From Anaerolineales bacterium (GTDB lineage: Bacteria > Chloroflexota > Anaerolineae > Anaerolineales > DRMV01): a stretch of 8,131 bases of DNA. The translations under genes and the position numbers were made by a program. The stretch is taken from NCBI GenBank assembly GCA_015484985.1, contig WFUL01000087.1:1-8131 (forward strand), written 5' to 3'. Of the stretch, positions 1 through 5,974 are shown in pieces. The number at the start of each line of letters is the position of its first letter. The stretch's first letter is position 1. The notes below the pieces were generated by a model, which saw only the letters and a list, made by a program, of their open reading frames with translations, was not told the DNA's origin and ran no database searches.

Positions 1-2
1 TG

Positions 3-1121
3 CTTTATCCCAACTACAACCTATGGATACGCTCCTACGATGCCATTGGCCTGTACGCCGTGGCCCAGGGACAGGGTGTGGACGTGTTCCCCCGTCTTAT
101 CTCCATGTACCAACAAAGCAACCTGGAAGCCATCTCCACCCTTTTCGGCGGTCTTCCGCTGGAACAGGCGTTATTGTTCATTGCCACCTCCTTCCTTCGG
201 GAGCCCGGTTACGGCCCTCAATGGGAGATCCGGGGTCGAGGCCTTCCGGAGGATCGAGCAAACCGGTCTCGCATTGAAGTGATAAGCGGCCGTATACGAG
301 GGGCTCGCTTAGGCCAGGCCGTACCTTTCAGCACGATTCCCATCGAGATTGAGGTGAATTCCCCTCAGGAAGGCGAGGACATTCTGGTGTTAGAAGCCAC
401 AGGGCCCGCACTCACCATTGGCGCGGTGCAATTTCCGAGCCTGTCTTTCCAAACCTTCCGGGCCGGGGACCAAATGAAGTTCTGCGTGAGCCGGGACAGC
501 CGGGAATGCCTCTGTCCGGATGGTTCACCTCCCGCGGGCATGTCCGAGCCCCCACCTCGGTTGAACGATAGCCGGGGCATCGCGGCCATGGGCAGCCTGC
601 AGGGAGGAGGCGGCACGGCCATCTTGCAGGGTTACTTCACCTCCATCGAAGACCTCTGCCTCGTGGGCACCTGGGTCGCGGATGCCCGAGCATTGCTGGC
701 CGCGAACATGGCTCCCTATGGCACTGCACCCCAGAACTGCGACGGTCAGATGGTGCTGACCTTCAAGCAAGACGGCACTTTTACCTACACCGCCGACGTA
801 ACTTGCACAGGGAATCTGTCGACCGGCTCCCTCCAGGTTTCCAGTGAGGGTGTATTCTGCACCGGCAACTACGTGACCGAGGAAGGTCACTTCACCATCC
901 TGAGCAGCCAATGCCAGGGGAACCTGGTCATTGAAGGGGTACCGGGCATGGGCCCCATACGCCTCCCCTTCCCTGTCGAAAACCTGTACCCCCTCTCCCA
1001 AAGGGTACCCTATACCATCAAAGCGCCGGGCATCCTGACCTACACCTTCGTTGTCCCTGAGGATGTCTCCATCACACAGACCTGGAAACGGCAGCCCGTT
1101 CCGAGAGAAAGCGTTCCTTGA
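3..1121 (+). CDS. Secreted protein fragment with C-terminal lipocalin-like domain (5' end outside window)
   Basis: The reading frame is open from base 3 with no stop before 1121. The GTG at 60 is an internal valine in a continuous protein-like sequence (LYPNYNLWIRSYDAIGLYAV before it), so I treat the gene as 5'-truncated by the window. Visible residues 1-75 look helical. A beta-rich part follows, with a short Cys cluster (FCVSRDSRECLC). From about residue 220 there is a lipocalin-like module: a GTW motif with Trp at 224, then an LTFKQDGTFTY strand pair, then evenly placed cysteines (NCDG, TCTGN, FCTGN, SQCQG). Eight cysteines in a protein otherwise poor in them suggest disulfides and export, but no signal peptide is visible because the N-terminus is missing. 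It ends in a proline/arginine tail, and a terminator-like hairpin lies 103 bp downstream. No catalytic motif is visible in this part, so the upstream domain and the function are unknown. Confidence 0.75.
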   Translation, partial: LYPNYNLWIRSYDAIGLYAVAQGQGVDVFPRLISMYQQSNLEAISTLFGGLPLEQALLFIATSFLREPGYGPQWEIRGRGLPEDRANRSRIEVISGRIRGARLGQAVPFSTIPIEIEVNSPQEGEDILVLEATGPALTIGAVQFPSLSFQTFRAGDQMKFCVSRDSRECLCPDGSPPAGMSEPPPRLNDSRGIAAMGSLQGGGGTAILQGYFTSIEDLCLVGTWVADARALLAANMAPYGTAPQNCDGQMVLTFKQDGTFTYTADVTCTGNLSTGSLQVSSEGVFCTGNYVTEEGHFTILSSQCQGNLVIEGVPGMGPIRLPFPVENLYPLSQRVPYTIKAPGILTYTFVVPEDVSITQTWKRQPVPRESVP

Positions 1122-1223
1122 ACGCGAGCCAAGCGTCGCGCATGCATATTGCAGCCATCCTCGAACTTCTTCGTTACATACGCATATTTCACCGGTCCCA
1201 AGGGGGAATCACCTTAATGGTGC

Positions 1224-1249
1224 AGCGGCTCGCCGCCGCTTGTTTTATC
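1224..1249 (+). terminator. Rho-independent terminator-like hairpin after the lipocalin-like gene
   Basis: AGCGGC (1224-1229) pairs perfectly with GCCGCT (1235-1240) across a 5-nt loop, followed by the T-rich tail TGTTTTATC. The tail is interrupted, so strength is uncertain. The 12-mer GCTTGTTTTATC (1238-1249) recurs exactly at 5379-5390 in the large terminator of the next operon, which supports a terminator role for both. Confidence 0.6.
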
Positions 1250-1408
1250 TCTTCCTCCTGCGGTTCCGTACCTGGTCAGACCTACTCCAACAACGCGGAA
1301 ATGCGTCTTTGAAACAGCCTCTGTTCGAACATGAGCCCTCTGCCTTACGGTCAGGAAGCAATACCGTCCCTTGAGCCAAAATGGGATGCGACAGCCGAAA
1401 ATTCCCCC

Positions 1409-1436
1409 TTTGCATTTGCCTGTTTGACCTTATAAT
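1409..1436 (+). promoter_or_regulatory. Sigma-70 type promoter for the lysJ-nifX-metE operon
   Basis: There is a perfect -10 box TATAAT at 1431-1436. The best -35 candidate is TTTGCA at 1409-1414 (4 of 6 matches to TTGACA) with a 16-bp spacer. Transcription would start near 1443, leaving a leader of only about 30 nt before the aminotransferase start. The surrounding sequence (1390-1440) is clearly more AT-rich than the flanking genes. The -35 assignment is the weak part. Confidence 0.65.
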
Positions 1437-1459
1437 CCTGGCTGTTGAAACGGACACCC

Positions 1460-1465
1460 GGAGGG
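1460..1465 (+). promoter_or_regulatory. Shine-Dalgarno that decides the lysJ start
   Basis: GGAGGG lies 9 nt before GTG 1475 and 15 nt before ATG 1481. The spacing favours GTG 1475 as the start. TTG 1445 lies upstream of this site and at the likely transcription start, so it is rejected. Confidence 0.6.
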
Positions 1466-1474
1466 AGACGGAGC

Positions 1475-2656
1475 GTGGGGATGAACTGGCACGAACTGGA
1501 GCAGCGCTACGGCAGCGGGGTCTACGCCCAGCGGGACATCCCCTTGATACGAGGGGAAGGGGTGCGGGTGTGGGACGCCCATGGCCGGGAGTACATCGAC
1601 TGCGTGGGCGGTCACGGTGTCGCGGTGCTGGGGCACAATCACCCGGCCGTGGTGGAGGCCGTGCACCGGCAGATGCAACGCCTCACCATCTGCCCGCCAT
1701 CCTTCCCTAACGATGTCCGGGCCCGCTGTATGGAGCGTCTGGGCACCCTGGTCCCTGGCCTGAGCCGGGTGTTCCTGTGCAACTCGGGCACCGAGGCCGT
1801 GGAAGGGGCCATCAAGTTCGCTCGCTACAGCACCGGCCGGCCCAAAATCGTGGCCGCCAAGCGGGGATTCCACGGCCGCACCCTGGGTGCGCTTTCCGCC
1901 ACCTGGAACCGGAAGTACCGGGAGCCCTTCGAGCCCCTGGTGCCCGAATTCGTCCACGGCACCTTCAACAAACTGGAAACTTTCGAGGCCCTGGTGGATG
2001 ACCGCACCGCGGCCGTCATCGTGGAAGTCGTCCAGGGGGAAGGCGGCGTGCATCCCGCGACCACGGCCTTCCTGCAAGGGCTTCAGGCCCTAGTACGGGA
2101 ACGGGGCGCGCTGCTCATCATCGACGAGGTCCAGACGGGCATGGGCCGCACCGGTCGGCTCTTCGCCTTCCAGCACCACGGCATCGAGCCCGACATCGTG
2201 GCCCTGGCCAAGGGCATCGCGGGGGGCTTTCCCATGGGTGCGGTGCTATTGGGAGAGCGGGTGAAGCCCGGCGTGCCGGGCATCCACGGCTCCACCTTTG
2301 GCGGCAATCCCGTGGCCGCGGCCGCATGCCTGGCCACCCTGGAAGTCCTGGAACGGGAGTCCCTTCCCCAACGCGCCGCCCGCCTGGGCGCCTGGTTCCT
2401 GGAACGCCTGCGGGCCATCCGGCACCCCCTCATCCGGGATGTGCGCGGCCTGGGCCTCATGGTGGGCGTGGAACTCCGCACCAAAGTGGCCCCCTTCCTC
2501 CAGGCCCTGGCACAGGAAGGCGTGCTTGCCCTGCCCGCCGGACTCACCGTCATTCGCTTCCTGCCGCCCCTGACCATCACGCAGGAAGACCTGGAAGCCG
2601 TCGCCCAGGCTCTGGAACGAGCCCTGGCGCAAGTCTCTGGGCAAGTGAGTCCGTAA
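1475..2656 (+). CDS. lysJ: LysJ/ArgD-type class III aminotransferase (LysW-aminoadipate semialdehyde transaminase)
   Basis: This is a PLP-dependent fold-type I, class III aminotransferase of 393 aa, the family's usual length. It probably transfers an amino group from glutamate to LysW-bound aminoadipate semialdehyde, and perhaps to LysW-glutamate semialdehyde for arginine. Motifs in order from GTG 1475: GSGVY and IDCVGGHGVAVLGHNHP near the N-terminus; CNSGTEAVEGAIKFAR (phosphate/PLP region); RGFHGRTLGALS; IIDEVQTGMGRTG with the PLP-pyridine Asp217; ALAKGIAGGFPMGA with Schiff-base Lys246; STFGGNPVAAAA; and TVIRFLPPLTI near the C-terminus. From memory, the SGVY, IDCVGG, KYREPF and VIRFLPPL segments resemble Thermus LysJ more than ArgD. 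No other LysW-pathway gene is in the window, so plain acetylornithine aminotransferase is the main alternative. It is first in a tight operon, 21 bp before the NifX-like gene. The start could instead be ATG 1481 (391 aa). Confidence 0.88.
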   Translation: MGMNWHELEQRYGSGVYAQRDIPLIRGEGVRVWDAHGREYIDCVGGHGVAVLGHNHPAVVEAVHRQMQRLTICPPSFPNDVRARCMERLGTLVPGLSRVFLCNSGTEAVEGAIKFARYSTGRPKIVAAKRGFHGRTLGALSATWNRKYREPFEPLVPEFVHGTFNKLETFEALVDDRTAAVIVEVVQGEGGVHPATTAFLQGLQALVRERGALLIIDEVQTGMGRTGRLFAFQHHGIEPDIVALAKGIAGGFPMGAVLLGERVKPGVPGIHGSTFGGNPVAAAACLATLEVLERESLPQRAARLGAWFLERLRAIRHPLIRDVRGLGLMVGVELRTKVAPFLQALAQEGVLALPAGLTVIRFLPPLTITQEDLEAVAQALERALAQVSGQVSP

Positions 2657-2677
2657 ACTTTGAGACAGGAGGCGCGT

Positions 2678-3088
2678 ATGCCACACACGACCATCGCGAT
2701 TGCGACCCAAGACGGGAAAACCGTCGCCCCACACTTTGGACGCGCGTCCAAGTACGTTGTTCTTACCTTGGAAGACGACCGGATGGTGAAGCGAGAGGAG
2801 CGCGCGAAACCCATCTGTCGACATCACCATCAACGCCCCATCGACTTCGCCCAGCACGTGGCCATGCTCACGGAACCCATCCGGGACTGCAGGGTCCTGA
2901 TTGTGGGCGGCATCGGCCTTCCGGCCTATAAGCAATTGCGGGCCCTGGGATACGAACTCTATCTGACCGACGGCACCATTAACGAGGCCCTCCAGGCCTA
3001 CTTGGAAGGCCGTTTGACCGTGGACCCCTCTCGGGTCCACCTCCCTCATCATGACCATCCCTCAAGTTCCACGACCGTCGACCGATGA
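2678..3088 (+). CDS. NifX/NifB C-terminal-type protein (dinitrogenase iron-molybdenum cofactor family), His-rich
   Basis: This 136-aa protein starts at ATG 2678, 5 nt after a perfect AGGAGG (2667-2672). The in-frame TTG at 2660 lies before that site and is rejected. The fold family (Nitro_FeMo-Co, RNase H-like) is shown by IAIATQDGKTVAPHFGRA at the N-terminus, CRVLIVGGIGLPAYKQL (about 71-87) and TDGTINEALQAYLEGRL (97-113). Members bind or carry iron-sulfur or FeMo-cofactor precursors, but many homologues occur in organisms without nitrogenase and have no known role. Candidate metal ligands are Cys47, His49-His51, Cys71 and a C-terminal HLPHHDH cluster (121-127) followed by a Ser/Thr tail. No nif gene is in the window, so a nitrogenase role is not supported. 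It is co-directional between lysJ and the MetE N-half gene with gaps of 21 and 24 bp. I infer a metal-handling or accessory function without direct evidence. Confidence 0.85.
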   Translation: MPHTTIAIATQDGKTVAPHFGRASKYVVLTLEDDRMVKREERAKPICRHHHQRPIDFAQHVAMLTEPIRDCRVLIVGGIGLPAYKQLRALGYELYLTDGTINEALQAYLEGRLTVDPSRVHLPHHDHPSSSTTVDR

Positions 3089-3112
3089 GAGTCCACCTCA
3101 GGAGGATGGCCT

Positions 3113-4009
3113 ATGGACGTGTTCGTCTCCCTCAACGGTATGTATTCACGGGGTGAAGCCCTCATTCAGGCCACGCGGGACTTCGACCGCAACCGCATCA
3201 CCCAGGAAGAACTGGAACGGGCCTACGAGACCGACTATCGGGCTCTACAGACCCTGCAAGAAGGCGCCGCCCTGGTCAGCGACGGTTTGCTCAACTGGCA
3301 GGACCTGGTGCGACCCTTCGCAGAACTGACGGGCGCCCAACCCGGTCCTCTGACCCGCTACTTCGAAACCAACACCTTCTACCGCCGCCTGGAGTTCCCC
3401 CAATCCCTCATCTGGGGGAAAATCGCCCCCTGGGCGGAGCGGTACTTCCGCTTTGGCACCATGGCCTTTTTACCCTCCCCCTACACCTTCACCCGCATGG
3501 CCGAAGGCCTGAGCCTGGAAGGCGCGGCCGCGCTTTTACGGGAAGTGGTGGGCCACCTGCTCACCCGCGGCTACCATACCTTCTCCTTCCAGGAGCCTTT
3601 CGCCGTCTATGAGGGAAACGAGCAGGCCCTGCGGGCCATGGCCTCGGCCTTTACCGCCCTGCGGGACGCCGCGCCCCAGGCTCGCTTCATCCTGACCTTC
3701 TACTTCGGCGATGCCGCGCCCCTGCTCCCTGCAGCCTGGGACCTGCCCGTGGACGCCGTGGGGGTGGACCTCACCTTCACCGATGTGGCCCAGTTGGACG
3801 TTCCCCAGGGGCGCGGACTGATGCTGGGTATCGTGGACACCACCAACTCCCTGCTGGAGACCCCGGAAGTCGTCCGGGAAGCCCTGGCCATCGTGCGCAG
3901 CAAGAACCCCGCCTTCCTCATCCTGTCGGGAAGCGCGGATTTCTTCTTCCTCCCACGGGACGTGGCCGACGCGAAGTACCGGTTCCTAAGGGAGATAGCG
4001 AATCGCTGA
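3113..4009 (+). CDS. Stand-alone homologue of the MetE N-terminal domain
   Basis: This 298-aa soluble protein starts at ATG 3113, 7 nt after AGGAGG (3100-3105). It aligns along its length, by eye, with the N-terminal half of cobalamin-independent methionine synthase. SLNGMYSRGEALIQATRDF matches the GFPRxGxxRELKKA start. RYFETNTFYRR (82-92) matches the KWFNTNYHYMVPE region. FSFQEPF (157-163) sits where E. coli has VQIDEPAL, and LTFYFGD and VGVDLTF match LTTYFEG and LHVDLVH. The Asp of the QIDEP-like motif is replaced by Gln160, and no zinc-ligand set is visible, so the protein is probably not catalytic itself. In fused MetE this half contacts the folate polyglutamate tail and packs on the catalytic half. 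Here it probably partners the protein encoded 50 bp downstream. Similar split arrangements are known in some archaea such as Sulfolobales. Automatic annotation may call it hypothetical or UROD/MetE-like. Confidence 0.8.
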   Translation: MDVFVSLNGMYSRGEALIQATRDFDRNRITQEELERAYETDYRALQTLQEGAALVSDGLLNWQDLVRPFAELTGAQPGPLTRYFETNTFYRRLEFPQSLIWGKIAPWAERYFRFGTMAFLPSPYTFTRMAEGLSLEGAAALLREVVGHLLTRGYHTFSFQEPFAVYEGNEQALRAMASAFTALRDAAPQARFILTFYFGDAAPLLPAAWDLPVDAVGVDLTFTDVAQLDVPQGRGLMLGIVDTTNSLLETPEVVREALAIVRSKNPAFLILSGSADFFFLPRDVADAKYRFLREIANR

Positions 4010-4048
4010 CCGCTGACGGCCGACCGCTAACCGCCAACTCCTAACCTC
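4007..4048 (+). repeat. Degenerate 7-bp tandem repeat overlapping the stop codon
   Basis: Six 7-bp units run without a gap in the phase TGACCGC, TGACGGC, CGACCGC, TAACCGC, CAACTCC, TAACCTC. The first unit contains the TGA stop (4007-4009) of the MetE N-half gene, and the last ends next to the GGAGGT ribosome binding site (4049-4054) of the next gene. Because 7 is not a multiple of 3, the TGA/TAA units place stops in all three frames. The 11-mer GCTGACGGCCG at 4012-4022 recurs on the minus strand at 5432-5442. Confidence 0.7.
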
Positions 4049-4059
4049 GGAGGTGTTCC

Positions 4060-5226
4060 ATGCGCAAACCCCTGCTGACCCATGAAATCGGCTCCCTGGC
4101 CAAACCCAACTGGCGGGTGAAGGCCCTGCGGAACCTTCCTCTCACGGACCAAGACCTGGAAGAAGCCCGTGCCTGGGCCCGTCGCCTGGACCTGGAACAG
4201 GACGCGGAGGAGCTCTTCGCCCTGCTGGAGAAGCGGGAAGGGTTCACCCGGGAAGAAAAGCGCACCCTGGTGGCCTGGGCCTCCCGCTTTGCCGTACGCC
4301 TGCTGGAGAAGGCCGGCCTGGACGTGGTCTACGACGGCGAACAGCACCGAGTGGAGATGTACGAATACCCCATTCGCCGCATTCAGGGGTTCGAATTCCG
4401 GGGACACGTGCGCAGTTTCGACAACAAGTACTATCGCAAGGCCGCGGTGGTGGAGAAGCCTTCGGTAACGCAACCCTATCACCTGGAGGAATACCAGACC
4501 ATCGCCCGGTACGCCACCCGCCCGGTGAAAATCCCCATCACCGGCGCTTACACCCTGGTGGACTGGTCCTTCGACGAGTACTACCTGCAGCGGACGCCCA
4601 TCGGCACCGCGGAGGGGCTGCGCCTGCGCAAGGAGGCCCGCCGCACCTTCCTGCGGGACGTGGCCCGCGAGGTCATCTATCCCAACCTGAAGGCCCTGGT
4701 GGAGGCGGGCGCGGACTTCCTGCAAATCGACGAACCTGCGGCCACCACGCACCCGGATGAAGTCCCCGACTTCGTCCAGGCCACCATCGATAGCGTGGGC
4801 GACCTGAAAGGCCGGGTCACCTTCGGCATGCACATTTGCTTCTCGGACTACTCCCTGCTTATGCCCCACTTGCGGGAACTGGAAGGTGTCATCCACGAGA
4901 TGCACTTCGAATACGCCAACCGGGACAGCCGGGAGCCAGGCGTTTCTCCGGAAGTGCGCGTCGGCTACACGAAGACCCTCAACCTGCTCAAGGATACCCG
5001 GTTCATCGTGGGTCTGGGCGTGCTGGATGTGCACACCAACTTCATCGAGCCTGTGGAACTCATCCGGGACCGTATCCTCTATGCTCTGGACGTCATCCAG
5101 GACCCCGAACGCATCTATGTGGCCCCCGACTGCGGCCTTCGCACCCGCACCTGGGACGTAGCCTTTGCCAAACTGCGCAACATGGTGGAGGCCGTGGAAC
5201 AGGTGAAGGCCAAACAGGGCCTTTAG
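4060..5226 (+). CDS. metE: Methionine synthase, MetE C-terminal-type catalytic protein (cobalamin-independent family)
   Basis: This 388-aa protein starts at ATG 4060, 5 nt after GGAGGT. It is the catalytic barrel of MetE and would methylate homocysteine to methionine. Conserved features by comparison with E. coli MetE are: HEIGSLAKP (Ile10, Ser12, homocysteine loop); DGEQHR with Glu94 (E. coli Glu484); QIDEPA with Asp224 (E. coli Asp605); and the complete zinc set His258 and Cys260 (GMHICF), Glu284 (FEYANRD) and Cys358 (PDCGLRTR). All catalytic ligands are present, so it should be active. The roughly 370-residue N-terminal domain of full-length MetE is absent and a homologue is encoded separately just upstream, so the two probably form a split enzyme. 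Alternatively it is a core methionine synthase taking methyl groups from a corrinoid protein, as in the Mes families. Which methyl donor it uses cannot be read from the sequence. It is the last gene of the operon, with a terminator 113 bp after the stop. Confidence 0.9.
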   Translation: MRKPLLTHEIGSLAKPNWRVKALRNLPLTDQDLEEARAWARRLDLEQDAEELFALLEKREGFTREEKRTLVAWASRFAVRLLEKAGLDVVYDGEQHRVEMYEYPIRRIQGFEFRGHVRSFDNKYYRKAAVVEKPSVTQPYHLEEYQTIARYATRPVKIPITGAYTLVDWSFDEYYLQRTPIGTAEGLRLRKEARRTFLRDVAREVIYPNLKALVEAGADFLQIDEPAATTHPDEVPDFVQATIDSVGDLKGRVTFGMHICFSDYSLLMPHLRELEGVIHEMHFEYANRDSREPGVSPEVRVGYTKTLNLLKDTRFIVGLGVLDVHTNFIEPVELIRDRILYALDVIQDPERIYVAPDCGLRTRTWDVAFAKLRNMVEAVEQVKAKQGL

Positions 5227-5339
5227 CACGCGTTTTCAAATTCTCATCATCGACGCTTCGGACCTTGCTTAGCTTGTTTGGCTGTCTTGGCGGATAAAAG
5301 ATGCGCTCGCATAGGCCTTCGCGACTCCAGGACCACAAG

Positions 5340-5400
5340 GAAGAAAAGGGATAAAACAAGCAGCGGCGCGAAGCCGCTGCTTGTTTTATCCCTTTTCTTC
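5340..5400. terminator. Long perfect inverted repeat, probable bidirectional terminator
   Basis: The 28-nt arm 5340-5367 is the exact reverse complement of 5373-5400, around the 5-nt loop GCGAA. The inner third is GC-rich (GCAGCGGC with GCCGCTGC) and the outer part is A-rich on the left and T-rich on the right (TTGTTTTATC, CCTTTTCTTC). Either strand would therefore give a hairpin with U-rich 3' sequence, which fits its place between convergent genes. The stem is much longer than ordinary intrinsic terminators, where 6-12 bp is typical. Confidence 0.8.
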
Positions 5401-5419
5401 AGGGCCAAAATCCGCCGCC

Positions 5420-5440
5420 GACGGTCGGCCGACGGCCGTC
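5420..5440. repeat. Overlapping palindromes of the GACGGCC repeat type
   Basis: GTCGGCCGAC (5424-5433) and GACGGCCGTC (5431-5440) are both perfect 10-bp palindromes and overlap by three bases. Read on the minus strand, the block is built of GACGGCC/GTCGGCC-like heptamers resembling those at 4007-4048. CAGCC and a run of five Ts follow at 5440-5449, so it could help terminate plus-strand transcription. Confidence 0.5.
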
Positions 5441-5566
5441 AGCCTTTTTCTGCGGTCCGGGACCTTAGGTAGACTTGTGCGCAAACCCTGGGTGGTTTCC
5501 AAGCCAAGGCATCACCACCTTGTCCCAACTCATAGCCTGACTTCAGAGAACAAACCAAGACCACGA

Positions 5567-5893
5567 CTAATGACCGGAGGCGGACGGTCTCGCGCGCCCC
5601 AATTTCTCCCGTACACTTCGGATTTTGTCTTCCATGGTCTGCTCTCGGTCCACCCGGGTGCTCAGACGCACGTTGGTGGAAATCCGGGGCGCGCCGGCTT
5701 CGTGGAGCACTTCGTGGCAGCGCTTGAGCGCGGCCATAACCACGTCCCACTCCCCCTCCACGTTGGTTCCATTGGCATGGAGCACGGGCTCCAGACCGAA
5801 TTCCCGAAACACCCTCTCGCACATGGCCACGTAGCGGGACAGGGAAACCCCCACCCCGATGGGGACCACAGCAATGTCGGCAATGACCTTCAT
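5567..5893 (-). CDS. MTH1187/YkoF-type thiamine-binding family protein
   Basis: This 108-aa protein is encoded on the minus strand from ATG (complement of 5891-5893) to TAG. An AAGGAGG (complement of 5901-5907) lies 7 nt upstream and fixes the start; the open frame extends further upstream, but without family character. Family signatures are MKVIADIAVVPIGVGVSLSRYV at the N-terminus, HANGTNVEGEWDVVMAALKRCHEVLHEAG in the centre (about 39-67), and RISTNVRLSTRVDREQTMEDKIRSVREKL near the C-terminus. The family (Thiamine_BP, formerly DUF77) has a ferredoxin-like fold, forms dimers or tetramers, and some members bind thiamine or a related pyrimidine. The exact role here is unknown. The length of about 100 aa is normal and no membrane segment is present. 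It lies 146 bp downstream of feoB on the same strand but beyond a terminator, so it is probably at least partly transcribed on its own. Confidence 0.88.
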   Translation of the reverse strand: MKVIADIAVVPIGVGVSLSRYVAMCERVFREFGLEPVLHANGTNVEGEWDVVMAALKRCHEVLHEAGAPRISTNVRLSTRVDREQTMEDKIRSVREKLGRARPSASGH

Positions 5894-5913
5894 GGCGCCA
5901 CCTCCTTGGAATA

Positions 5914-5926
5914 GGGGGCAACCCCC
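5914..5926 (-). other. Short GC hairpin just upstream of the thiamine-binding gene's ribosome binding site
   Basis: Five G/C pairs (GGGGG 5914-5918 with CCCCC 5922-5926) close a 3-nt loop, 6 nt before the AAGGAGG in the direction of transcription. It could affect translation or be chance. No TPP-riboswitch motif is visible nearby. Confidence 0.3.
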
Positions 5927-5974
5927 GTGCTGTCCGTTCTCATGGTACAAACCCGGGGTTCTTGAGGAAACACG

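Larger units (their letters stand above)
1122..1474. other. Intergenic region with terminator and operon promoter
   Basis: No convincing gene lies in this 353-bp gap. The two overlapping open frames here (one from TTG 1118, one from 1051) lack a Shine-Dalgarno, run through the hairpin at 1224-1240 and have no recognisable protein character. The gap holds a terminator-like hairpin for the upstream gene (1224-1249), a good sigma-70 type promoter (1409-1436) and the roughly 30-nt leader of the next operon. No riboswitch fits between that promoter and the start codon. Confidence 0.7.
5227..5566. other. Gene-free convergent spacer
   Basis: This 340-bp gap separates the convergent plus-strand metE operon and the minus-strand thiamine-binding gene. 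It contains the long inverted-repeat terminator (5340-5400) and the palindromic repeat (5420-5440, followed by CAGCC and five Ts). The open frames that cross it, on both strands, run into the hairpin or into the antisense of neighbouring genes and have no ribosome binding site. I see no tRNA, promoter pair or conserved RNA in 5450-5566. Confidence 0.65.

Noticed and set aside
1118..1312. Possible small gene of 64 codons after the lipocalin-like gene
   Set aside because: It has a TTG start, no Shine-Dalgarno, overlap with the preceding stop region, and passes through the terminator hairpin.
1443..1474. SAM or cobalamin riboswitch or T-box controlling the metE operon
   Set aside because: Only about 30 nt lie between the predicted transcription start and the first codon, and the internal gaps of 21-50 bp are too short for any such element.
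2083..3058. Long minus-strand frames opposite lysJ and the NifX-like gene
   Set aside because: They are antisense to two confident genes and span their intergenic gap. No motifs or start signals are present.
2678..3088. Reading the NifX-like gene as evidence of nitrogen fixation
   Set aside because: The family is widespread outside nitrogen fixers and no nif structural or assembly gene is in the window.
4027..5229. Open frame of 400 codons on the minus strand opposite the MetE C-half
   Set aside because: The plus-strand frame carries all MetE catalytic motifs. The antisense frame is a by-product of GC-rich codon use, has no ribosome binding site and has no family character.
5381..5921. Frames on both strands across the spacer and the thiamine-binding gene
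   Set aside because: They overlap the thiamine-binding protein, which has a strong family match and ribosome binding site. The plus-strand frame starts inside the hairpin stem.
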